A DNA stretch of 5,977 nt, from the NCBI GenBank assembly GCA_031732875.1, contig JAVMKL010000095.1, positions 1-5,977 of the forward strand, given 5' to 3'. A model generated the notes under the pieces. It had not been told where the DNA came from. It made no database searches and was given only the letters and a program-made list of their open reading frames with translations. This document shows, in pieces, positions 1 through 5,414 of the stretch. The translations under genes and the position numbers were made by a program. Each line of letters begins with the position of its first letter. Position 1 is the first letter of the stretch. Source of the DNA: JAVMKJ01 sp031732875 (lineage in GTDB: Bacteria > Pseudomonadota > Gammaproteobacteria > Competibacterales > Competibacteraceae).

Positions 1-941
1 AGTGGTGTTTCGACCACAACGATCCGGCCGGCCTCGGCACCGATACCCTGCCCGCTGCGTCGCTGCTGTACCTGCCGCTCAAGGCACCATTGCGCACCCG
101 CGGCGTGCTGGCCGTGGCGCCCGAGCAGCGGCGTCTGCTGATGATTCCGGAACAGCGGCGGTTGCTGGACACTTTCGCCGCGCTGATCGCTATCGCCCTG
201 GAACGGGTGCATTTCGCCACCGTCGCCCGCGACACGCTGGTGAAAATGGAAGCGGAACGGCAGCGCAATTCCCTGCTGGCGGCGTTGTCTCACGATCTGC
301 GCACGCCGTTGACCGGTTTGATCGGACTGGCGGAAACGTTGGCGCTGGAACTGGCCGCCGAGGAATCGCCCCACCAGGAATCTCTGGCGGCAATCCGCGA
401 GCAGGCGGTGCGGATGGCGCTGCTGGCCGACAACCTGCTGGACATGGCCAAGTTGCAGGCCGGCGTCGTCCGCCTGCGCAAGGATTGGCAGTCGCTGGAG
501 GAACTGTTCGGCTCGGCCACGCGGCTGCTGGAACAGCCGCTGCGCGAACATCCGTTGCGGCTGGCGCTCGACCCGGAACTGCCGCTGGTCAACTGCGACG
601 CGGTGCTGATCGAGCGGGTGTTGGTGAACCTGCTGGAAAACGCCGCCAAGTACACCCCGCCCGGCACCGTGATCGGCGTCACCGCCAGCGCGGCAACCGA
701 CCGGCTGAGCGTCGAGGTCTGGGACGAAGGGCCGGGCCTACCGGCCGGGCGGGAGCAGGCTCTATTCGAAAAATTTGCTCGCGGCCAAACGGAATCGGCG
801 GTGCCGGGGGTCGGCCTCGGCTTGGCGATCTGCCGGGCGGTTATCGAAGCCCACGGCGGCCAGATCCGGGCCGAAAACCGGGCCGGCGGCGGCGCCTGCT
901 TCACTTTCACCCTGCCGCTGGAGACGCCGCCGCCATTGGAG
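1..941 (+). repeat. Tandem gene duplication, left arm
   Basis: This stretch aligns with 1591-2531 at a constant offset of 1590 bp without insertions or deletions; for example the phosphoacceptor His codon is at 291 in this arm and 1881 in the other. Similarity ends just after the PPPLE codons near the kinase C-terminus. The left limit is the window edge, so the real repeat may be longer. Confidence 0.9.
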
Positions 942-992
942 GTCGAGGATATCGCACCGAGAGCGCCGGATTCGCATCAACCGGCCGTATAG
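1..992 (+). CDS. kdpD: KdpD-type sensor histidine kinase, 3' part (copy 1, cut by the window start)
   Basis: The reading frame is open from base 3, giving 329 residues to a TAG at 990-992; the 5' end lies outside the window. It encodes the end of a GAF-like domain, then a HisKA dimerisation/phosphoacceptor domain with the H-box SHDLRTP (His codon at 291-293), then a HATPase_c domain with N-box (LVNLLENAAKY), G1 box (DEGPGLP), F box (LFEKF) and G2 box (GVGLGLAI). All kinase motifs are intact, so the visible part looks functional. Known for the family: KdpD autophosphorylates on His and passes the phosphate to KdpE in response to K+ limitation or salt stress. It is about 86% identical to the kinase that follows (45 differences in 313 aligned residues, counted by eye), with a different C-terminal tail of about 16 residues. 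Whether the missing 5' part encodes the full KdpD N-terminal sensory region cannot be seen. KdpD-family assignment is strong; the exact orthologue is less sure. Confidence 0.9.
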   Translation, partial: WCFDHNDPAGLGTDTLPAASLLYLPLKAPLRTRGVLAVAPEQRRLLMIPEQRRLLDTFAALIAIALERVHFATVARDTLVKMEAERQRNSLLAALSHDLRTPLTGLIGLAETLALELAAEESPHQESLAAIREQAVRMALLADNLLDMAKLQAGVVRLRKDWQSLEELFGSATRLLEQPLREHPLRLALDPELPLVNCDAVLIERVLVNLLENAAKYTPPGTVIGVTASAATDRLSVEVWDEGPGLPAGREQALFEKFARGQTESAVPGVGLGLAICRAVIEAHGGQIRAENRAGGGACFTFTLPLETPPPLEVEDIAPRAPDSHQPAV

Positions 993-1019
993 GGTCTCGA
1001 GCGGTCGGGTGAACCTGAA

Positions 1020-2564
1020 ATGAACGAACGTCGGGAGCGGATCGATTTTTCTGGTCTGCTGAGAGATTACGGAGTGGCGCTGCTGGTATCCCTGGGCGTC
1101 ACGTTTGCGGTCATACCGCTGCTGCCCTATCTCGATCATGCCAACATCGTCATGCTGTTTTTACTGGCGGTAATCGGCGTGGCGGCGTCGTATGGCCGCG
1201 GTCCGGCGATGCTGGTGGCGGTCCTCAATGTATTGTCATTTAATTTTGTCTTCGTGCCGCCGCACTTTGCGTTCGCATTCGACACCCTGCAATCGATCCT
1301 GACCTTCGCGGTGATGTTGATCGTGGGACTGATCGTCGGTCAGCTCACCGCCCGATTTCGCTATCAGGCCCGGATTGCCCGCGCCCGCGAGGAACGGGCC
1401 CGCTTCCTTTACGAAATGGCGCGCGAGTTGTCCGGGGCGCTGGTTGCCGAGCAGGTGATCGAAATCAGCGAACGTTGCGTCGAGGCCAGCTTTCGGGTCA
1501 AGTCGCGGTTATTGCTGCCGGACGACCACGACCGCTTGCAGTCGCCACCGCTGCGGCCCGGCAAGCCGAGAGTGGATCTGGCCATCGCGCAGTGGTGTTT
1601 CGACCGCAACGATCCGGCCGGCCTCGGCACCGACAGTCTGCCCGACGCGCCATTGTTGTATCTGCCGCTCAAGGCACCGTTGCGTACCCGCGGAGTCCTG
1701 GCCGTGGCGCTCGAACGGCAGCGGTTGCCGCTGATCCCGGAACAGCGGCGACTGCTGGACACCTTCGCCGTGCTGATCGCCATCGCCTTGGAGCGGGTGC
1801 ATTTCGCCGTGGTCGCCCGCGACACGCTGGTGAAAATGGAAGCGGAACGGGAACGAAGCTCGTTGCTGGCCGGGCTGTCCCACGATCTGCGCACGCCGAT
1901 GACCGCGCTGATCGGGCTGGCGGAAACACTGACGCTGGACTTGATCGCCGAGCAGTCGCCCTACCAGGAGTCGTTGACCGCCATCCGCGAGCAGGCCGAG
2001 CGGATGGCGCTGTTGGTCGATAATCTGCTGGACATGGCCAAGCTGCAGACCGGTCGGGTGCGGCTGCGCAAGGACTGGCAGTCGCTGGAGGAGCTGGTCG
2101 GCTCGGCCGTGCGGATGCTCGAACAGCCGCTGCGCGACCATCCACTGCGACTGGTGCTCGACCCGGAACTACCGCTGGTCAAGTGCGATGCGGTGTTGAT
2201 CGAGCGAGTGCTGGTGAACCTGTTGCAGAATGCGGCCAAGTACACTCCACCCGGCACCGTGATCGGCGTGACCGCCAGCGTGGCAACCGACGGGTTGAGC
2301 GTGGAGGTGTGGGATGAAGGGCCGGGCCTGCCGGCTGGCCACGAGCAGGATTTATTTGAAAAATTCACGCGCGGCCATACCGAATTGGCGGTGCCGGGGG
2401 TCGGTCTCGGATTGGCGATCTGCCGGGCGATCATCGACGCCCACGGTGGTCAAATCCGGACCGAGAACCGGACCGGTGGTGGTGCCCGCTTCACCTTCAC
2501 CCTGCCGCTGGAAACGCCGCCGCCGCTCGAACCCGATGATGAGTCCGATCTGGAGCCGACATGA
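1020..2564 (+). CDS. kdpD: KdpD-type sensor histidine kinase lacking the N-terminal KdpD/Usp region (copy 2)
   Basis: A complete 514-residue membrane sensor kinase. Four hydrophobic segments at about residues 17-38, 41-58, 61-81 and 89-113 form the DUF4118 membrane domain, including the KdpD-like FNFVFVPP stretch at 74-81. An Arg/Glu-rich linker and a GAF-like domain (about 125-265) follow, then HisKA with His288 in SHDLRTP, and HATPase_c with N400/N404, DEGPG at 432-436, LFEKF at 445-449 and GVGLG at 460-464. E. coli KdpD is about 894 residues; this protein matches only its C-terminal part and lacks the cytoplasmic KdpD and Usp domains. The ATG at 1020 has GGGTGA at 1007-1012, seven bases upstream. 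It starts 27 bases after the copy 1 stop and overlaps the response regulator start by ATGA, so translation is probably coupled. Inference: it phosphorylates the adjacent KdpE. Its stimulus may differ from K+, since the N-terminal sensory part is missing. Confidence 0.93.
   Translation: MNERRERIDFSGLLRDYGVALLVSLGVTFAVIPLLPYLDHANIVMLFLLAVIGVAASYGRGPAMLVAVLNVLSFNFVFVPPHFAFAFDTLQSILTFAVMLIVGLIVGQLTARFRYQARIARAREERARFLYEMARELSGALVAEQVIEISERCVEASFRVKSRLLLPDDHDRLQSPPLRPGKPRVDLAIAQWCFDRNDPAGLGTDSLPDAPLLYLPLKAPLRTRGVLAVALERQRLPLIPEQRRLLDTFAVLIAIALERVHFAVVARDTLVKMEAERERSSLLAGLSHDLRTPMTALIGLAETLTLDLIAEQSPYQESLTAIREQAERMALLVDNLLDMAKLQTGRVRLRKDWQSLEELVGSAVRMLEQPLRDHPLRLVLDPELPLVKCDAVLIERVLVNLLQNAAKYTPPGTVIGVTASVATDGLSVEVWDEGPGLPAGHEQDLFEKFTRGHTELAVPGVGLGLAICRAIIDAHGGQIRTENRTGGGARFTFTLPLETPPPLEPDDESDLEPT
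1591..2531 (+). repeat. Tandem gene duplication, right arm
   Basis: This is the partner of 1-941. Many differences are at synonymous third positions, and about 14% of residues differ while every catalytic motif is kept. That indicates an old duplication under selection rather than a recent assembly or amplification artefact. Confidence 0.9.
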
Positions 2565-3262
2565 TCGCCACGTCCGAACCGTCTCTAACCGTTCTGATCG
2601 TCGAAGACGAGCAGGCCATCCGTCGGTTCGTGCGCGCCGCCCTGGAAGGTGAAGGCTATCGGGTGCATGAGGCGGATACCATGCGGCGCGGTTTGTCGGA
2701 AGCCGGCACCCGCAAGCCGGACTTGGTTGTTCTCGATCTCGGGCTGCCGGATGGCGACGGCGTGGATTTCATCCGCGATCTGCGTGCCTGGAGCGGTGTG
2801 CCCGTGCTGGTGCTGTCGGCCAGGGTCGAGGAATACGATAAGGTCGAGGCGCTGGACGCCGGTGCCGACGATTATCTGATCAAGCCGTTCGGAGTTGCCG
2901 AATTGCTGGCGCGGGTGCGGGCGGTGTGTCGGCGCCACGCGCGCGAGTCGGGCGGTACCGCCATTATCAACTTCGGCGAGGTGAGCGTGGATTTGGAACG
3001 CCGGCAGGTGGCGCGCGACGGCCAGGCGATCCATATCACCCCGATCGAGTTTCGGTTGCTGGCCGCGTTGATCACCAAGCCCGGCAAGGTGCTGACGCAT
3101 CGTCAACTGCTGCGGGACGTCTGGGGACCAGCCTATGTGGAACGCGGTCATTACCTGCGCATTTACATGGGTCACCTGCGCCAGAAGCTGGAAGCCGATC
3201 CGACGCGACCGCGGCATTTCCTCACCGAAACCGGTATCGGTTATCGGTTCTGCCCGTCCTGA
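2561..3262 (+). CDS. kdpE: KdpE-type response regulator, OmpR/PhoB family
   Basis: A 233-residue transcription factor with an N-terminal receiver domain (about 10-122) and a C-terminal winged-helix DNA-binding domain (about 134-231). The receiver has the acidic pocket E15/D16, phosphoacceptor Asp59 in VVLDLGLPDGDG, Ser86 in VLSAR and Lys108 in YLIKPF. The effector domain has the typical TPIEFRLL, LTHRQLL and RHFLTETGIGYRF stretches of the KdpE branch. The length matches the family (about 225-235). The ATG lies inside the end of the kinase gene (ATGA overlap), the usual sign of a coupled kinase-regulator pair. Known for the family: phosphorylated KdpE dimerises on direct repeats and activates kdpFABC. 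No kdpFABC genes are visible here; they could lie upstream of the window. A candidate binding array follows about 80 bases after the stop codon. Confidence 0.95.
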   Translation: MIATSEPSLTVLIVEDEQAIRRFVRAALEGEGYRVHEADTMRRGLSEAGTRKPDLVVLDLGLPDGDGVDFIRDLRAWSGVPVLVLSARVEEYDKVEALDAGADDYLIKPFGVAELLARVRAVCRRHARESGGTAIINFGEVSVDLERRQVARDGQAIHITPIEFRLLAALITKPGKVLTHRQLLRDVWGPAYVERGHYLRIYMGHLRQKLEADPTRPRHFLTETGIGYRFCPS

Positions 3263-3279
3263 CGCTGCTGCCCGCAGCG
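3263..3279 (+). other. Small GC hairpin directly after the kdpE stop
   Basis: CGCTGC (3263-3268) and GCAGCG (3274-3279) form a 6-bp stem with a 5-base loop immediately after the stop codon. It is followed only by GCTTTCCC, with no real T-run, so it is at best a weak intrinsic terminator or an mRNA 3'-end stabiliser. Confidence 0.35.
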
Positions 3280-3339
3280 GCTTTCCCGTCTTGATTTGGC
3301 GGCCTCGCAACCGTCAACCTCCTCTCTTGCCATTCTCGA

Positions 3340-3406
3340 TTTTTACAAGATTTTTACACAGCATCTCGCCATTTTTACGGCTTCTTTACGGCTCTTCGGG
3401 TAAAAA
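3340..3406 (+). promoter_or_regulatory. Candidate KdpE/PhoB-type operator: four phased TTTACR hexamers, with promoter
   Basis: Hexamers TTTACA (3342-3347), TTTACA (3353-3358), TTTACG (3374-3379) and TTTACG (3385-3390) lie on the same strand. Within each pair the spacer is exactly 5 bases (11-bp period); the pairs are 21 bp apart, so all four lie close to the same helix face. From memory, the E. coli KdpE site is two half-sites, TTTATA and TTTACA, spaced by 5 bp, which this matches closely. A TAAAAA at 3401-3406, 10 bases after the last hexamer, could be the -10 element of a promoter whose -35 is replaced by the activator, as at PhoB promoters. GTAAAAA (3400-3406) is also an inverted copy of the TTTTTAC core. 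The region is markedly AT-rich against its GC-rich surroundings. The repeats are directly seen; their binding by the adjacent KdpE is inference. Confidence 0.6.
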
Positions 3407-3451
3407 GCCAAATTTTCACCAGCCTGCCGCGCGCATCGTGAGGAACCGGCC

Positions 3452-3844
3452 ATGTCCCGTCATCCAGACCAATCCACCGAGAATCTCATTCGCCGTGCCG
3501 AAGCCGCCCAGGATGTTGCGGCGCTCAAGGACGTGCTGGTCGAAACCCTGACCTTGTTGACGATGATTCGGGGTGATGTCCGGGAACTGGCCCATCGCAT
3601 CAGGGCCTTGGAAGCATCCGCGCCCGATCAAGCAGCGCTGGAAGAGACGCGGGCCGATATCGCACAGTTGCTAAACCTCGCCGCTGGAACCGCCTACGAG
3701 CGGTTCGCCTTGGCCGCACGGCGCTGCGTCTACGACGAAGATTGGCAGGAAGCGGATACCGCCCTGGCGGCATTCCGCGAACCGGGTGAGTTGCGCGATC
3801 TGGCATTGCGCATCCGTGGCCGGTTGATCGATCTCTATTCCTGA
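3452..3844 (+). CDS. Unrecognised 130-residue helical protein
   Basis: I do not recognise this protein. The ATG at 3452 has a good ribosome binding site, GAGGAA (3440-3445), six bases upstream, and the codon use resembles the neighbours, so the gene is likely real. The product is soluble, without signal peptide or membrane segment, and rich in Ala, Leu, Arg and Glu. Residues about 20-75 look strongly helical and may form a coiled coil; a second helical part (about 80-130) contains AYERFALAARRCVYDEDWQEADTAL-like amphipathic helices resembling helical-hairpin repeat packing, with one Cys at 92. It is the first gene after the TTTACR array and is followed at 67 bases by the small membrane protein and then the sodium-pump beta subunit, so it is probably the first gene of that unit. 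A cytoplasmic adaptor or regulatory role would fit but has no direct support. Confidence 0.75.
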   Translation: MSRHPDQSTENLIRRAEAAQDVAALKDVLVETLTLLTMIRGDVRELAHRIRALEASAPDQAALEETRADIAQLLNLAAGTAYERFALAARRCVYDEDWQEADTALAAFREPGELRDLALRIRGRLIDLYS

Positions 3845-3858
3845 ACGGCCAGACCGAT

Positions 3859-3876
3859 CTTGCGGGTAGTCGCAAG
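3859..3876 (+). other. Intergenic mRNA hairpin without T-run
   Basis: CTTGCG (3859-3864) and CGCAAG (3871-3876) form a perfect 6-bp stem with a 6-base loop in the gap between the 130-residue protein and the small membrane protein. No T-run follows, so it is not a terminator; an RNA-processing or stability element that changes the ratio of the flanking products is possible. Confidence 0.4.
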
Positions 3877-3911
3877 TCACTCCGTGCCCATTCCAGTGGA
3901 GGTAAATGACG

Positions 3912-4073
3912 ATGATTCCAGATTCGGTTTACGGAGCCATCCTGTTGAGTATCATCGATTTCTTTCTCAGCTTCGTGGTGATCGCCGGCATCGGTTTCGT
4001 CCTGGCGCTCTTCCCGTATCTGAACCGACTGGGGGAGGTCGACGAGAAAAAACTGCGGGAAGGCGGCCACTAG
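3912..4073 (+). CDS. 53-residue single-span membrane protein, candidate gamma-like subunit of the sodium pump
   Basis: A short reading frame encoding a protein that begins MIPDSVYG, has one long hydrophobic segment at about residues 8-36 and ends in a charged tail (EVDEKKLREGGH). The start at 3912 is preferred because GGAGG (3898-3902) lies nine bases upstream; the in-frame ATG at 3906 is only three bases from it. The beta-subunit gene starts 56 bases after its stop. Known for the family: Na+-pumping decarboxylases carry a small one-span gamma/delta subunit (OadG, about 80 residues) and some have a roughly 55-residue epsilon subunit (MmdE of Veillonella) next to the beta subunit. Size, topology and position fit such a role, but there is no clear OadG signature; the C-terminal His recalls the metal-binding His near the OadG C-terminus only loosely. 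A different small membrane protein cannot be excluded. Confidence 0.75.
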   Translation: MIPDSVYGAILLSIIDFFLSFVVIAGIGFVLALFPYLNRLGEVDEKKLREGGH

Positions 4074-4089
4074 ACTGCCGCCGCGTTTT
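4062..4089 (+). other. Possible weak attenuator hairpin overlapping the small gene's stop
   Basis: GGCGGC (4062-4067) and GCCGCC (4077-4082) form a 6-bp GC stem with a 9-base loop that spans the TAG stop, followed by GCG and four T (4086-4089). The stem is short and the T-run is displaced, so it could reduce but probably not end transcription into the beta-subunit gene. Confidence 0.25.
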
Positions 4090-4129
4090 CAGCGCATCAC
4101 CTGATTAATTAAAACGGGAGGGGTGGGAG

Positions 4130-5299
4130 TTGTTCGACCAAGTTCTGTTCTTTTTCCACGCGCTGCTGCAACAGACCGGGGCGGCTAACTTCACTTGGGG
4201 CAACCTGGTGATGATCGCCATCGGCGGGACCATGATTTACCTGGCGATCGCCAAACATTACGAACCGTTGCTTCTCATCGGGATCGGTTTTTCCTGTATC
4301 GTCGCCAACGTGCCGGGACCACCCGACGTGCCCGGCGGACCGCCCGTCTCCGCGCTGCTCTATGTGGTGAAGGAAGGTGGACTGTTTCACTATGCCTACG
4401 AAGGCGTGGCCAAGCTTATCATCCCACCGTTGATCTTTCTGGGCGTGGGCGCCATGACCGATTTTGGCCCCATGATTGCCAATCCCAAGCTGGTCATTCT
4501 GGGCGCCGGCGCGCATCTGGGGATCTTCGTGGCGCTGATTCTGGCCAAGCTGGTCGGCTTTACCATCAGTGAGGCGGGCGCCATCGGTATCATCGGCGGG
4601 GCCGACGGCCCCATGGCGATCTTCGTCACCGTGAAGCTGGCCCCGCATCTGCTCGGGCCGATCTCGGTCGCCGCCTACTCCTACATGGCCTTGATGCCCA
4701 TGATCCAACCGCCGGTGATGAAAATGCTCACCACCGATGCGGAACGCAAGATCGAGATGGCGCAAATCCGCAAGGTCAGCAAGCTGGAGAAGATCGTCTT
4801 TCCGGCCGTGATCGCCATCATCGTCAATCTGTTCTTCCCTCCGGTCGCCCCGTTGATCACCATGCTCATGCTGGGCAATCTGCTGAAGGAAGTGGGCGTC
4901 ACCGAACGGCTGGCCAAAACGGCGGGCGGCGCGCTGATGAACGTCATCATCATCATCCTGACCGTGGCTATCGGCTCCACCATGGCGGCCGACAAGTTCC
5001 TGAGCTGGGATACGATCCTGATCGTCGGCCTCGGCCTGCTCGCTTTCCTGTTCGGCACCGCGTCCGGCGTCGTCACTGCAAAGATCATGAATCTGTTCAT
5101 GAAGGTCAAGATCAATCCGCTGATCGGCTCGGCCGGCATCGCGTCGGTTCCCATCGCCGCCCGGGTTTCCCACATCGTGGCCAATCAGGCCAACCCGCAC
5201 AATCACCTGATCTTCCACGCCATGGGTCCCAACCTGGCCGGGGTGTTTGGAACCGCCATTTCCGGTGGGATCATGCTGGCGTTGCTGGGGGTCCAATGA
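4130..5299 (+). CDS. oadB: Sodium-translocating decarboxylase beta subunit (OadB/GcdB/MmdB family)
   Basis: A 389-residue polytopic inner-membrane protein. The family decarboxylates carboxybiotin produced by the alpha subunit and couples this to export of Na+. Start at TTG 4130 is supported by GGAGG (4117-4121), eight bases upstream, and by family-typical TWGNLVMIAIG near the N-terminus; no ATG occurs before residue 28. The signature GIIGGADGP is at 153-161. With an offset of 44 to Klebsiella OadB (from memory), Asp203 corresponds to Asp159, Tyr229 to Tyr185, Asn373 to Asn329, Gly377 to Gly333 and Arg389 to Arg345, all conserved; Ser382 corresponds to Ala338, with Ser339 beside it. YSYMALMPMIQPP (183-195) and HAMGPNLAGVFGTA (363-376) are further family stretches. 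No alpha subunit gene is in the window, so the substrate (oxaloacetate, glutaconyl-CoA or methylmalonyl-CoA) cannot be decided; oadB is the family name, not proof of oxaloacetate use. Confidence 0.93.
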   Translation: MFDQVLFFFHALLQQTGAANFTWGNLVMIAIGGTMIYLAIAKHYEPLLLIGIGFSCIVANVPGPPDVPGGPPVSALLYVVKEGGLFHYAYEGVAKLIIPPLIFLGVGAMTDFGPMIANPKLVILGAGAHLGIFVALILAKLVGFTISEAGAIGIIGGADGPMAIFVTVKLAPHLLGPISVAAYSYMALMPMIQPPVMKMLTTDAERKIEMAQIRKVSKLEKIVFPAVIAIIVNLFFPPVAPLITMLMLGNLLKEVGVTERLAKTAGGALMNVIIIILTVAIGSTMAADKFLSWDTILIVGLGLLAFLFGTASGVVTAKIMNLFMKVKINPLIGSAGIASVPIAARVSHIVANQANPHNHLIFHAMGPNLAGVFGTAISGGIMLALLGVQ

Positions 5300-5311
5300 G
5301 ATTGTGTTACC

Positions 5312-5327
5312 CTTAATCTAAATTAAG
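5312..5327 (+). repeat. AT-rich inverted repeat downstream of oadB
   Basis: CTTAAT (5312-5317) and ATTAAG (5322-5327) are perfect inverted repeats around CTAA. They lie just after the oadB stop and just before the CCGG repeat. A small operator is possible; no protein can be assigned. Confidence 0.4.
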
Positions 5328-5329
5328 CG

Positions 5330-5345
5330 CCGGCCGGCCGGCCGG
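5330..5345. repeat. Four tandem CCGG units (16-bp perfect palindrome)
   Basis: CCGG is repeated four times without interruption in the intergenic region between oadB and fpr. The block is its own reverse complement and contains two overlapping GGCCGGCC octamers. It may fold as a hairpin in RNA or be a slippage-prone microsatellite; no function can be read from the sequence. Confidence 0.85.
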
Positions 5346-5358
5346 TTCTCGGTTCCAA

Positions 5359-5401
5359 ACTGCCCAGTCGATGACCGCAATCGACTGGGCAGTCGATTTT
5401 T
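5359..5401 (+). terminator. Rho-independent terminator after oadB
   Basis: ACTGCCCAGTCGAT (5359-5372) and ATCGACTGGGCAGT (5380-5393) form a perfect 14-bp stem with a 7-base loop. A run of five T (5397-5401) follows after a CGA spacer. It would end the transcript carrying the decarboxylase genes. The T-run is short and displaced by three bases, so some read-through into fpr is possible. Confidence 0.85.
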
Positions 5402-5414
5402 GGTCGCCTCACTT

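Noticed and set aside
1..992. Copy 1 as a pseudogene or truncated gene
   Set aside because: The missing 5' end is due to the window edge. The visible frame is open and every catalytic motif is intact.
2..1012. Open frame of 336 codons on the + strand over the first kinase
   Set aside because: The product is Arg/Gly/Ala-rich and without domains; the other + frame carries all histidine kinase motifs.
3263..3290. Intrinsic terminator after kdpE
   Set aside because: The hairpin is real but short and has no T-run, so I list it only as a small hairpin.
3340..3390. CRISPR-like or satellite repeat array
   Set aside because: The repeated unit is a 6-7 base hexamer at 11 and 21 bp steps without spacers of constant size. 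It fits a transcription factor site, not a CRISPR array.
3906..3908. Alternative ATG start for the 53-residue protein
   Set aside because: It is only three bases from the GGAGG ribosome binding site; the in-frame ATG at 3912, nine bases away, is better placed. The difference is two residues.
4109..5296. Long open frame of about 395 codons on the - strand opposite oadB
   Set aside because: It encodes a His/Asp/Gln-rich, low-complexity protein without recognisable domains, and the + strand is a clear family member over the same length. It is the antisense shadow common in GC-rich genes.
5400..5402. In-frame TTG as an upstream start for fpr
   Set aside because: It overlaps the terminator T-run, has no ribosome binding site, and the ATG at 5415 matches the family N-terminus.
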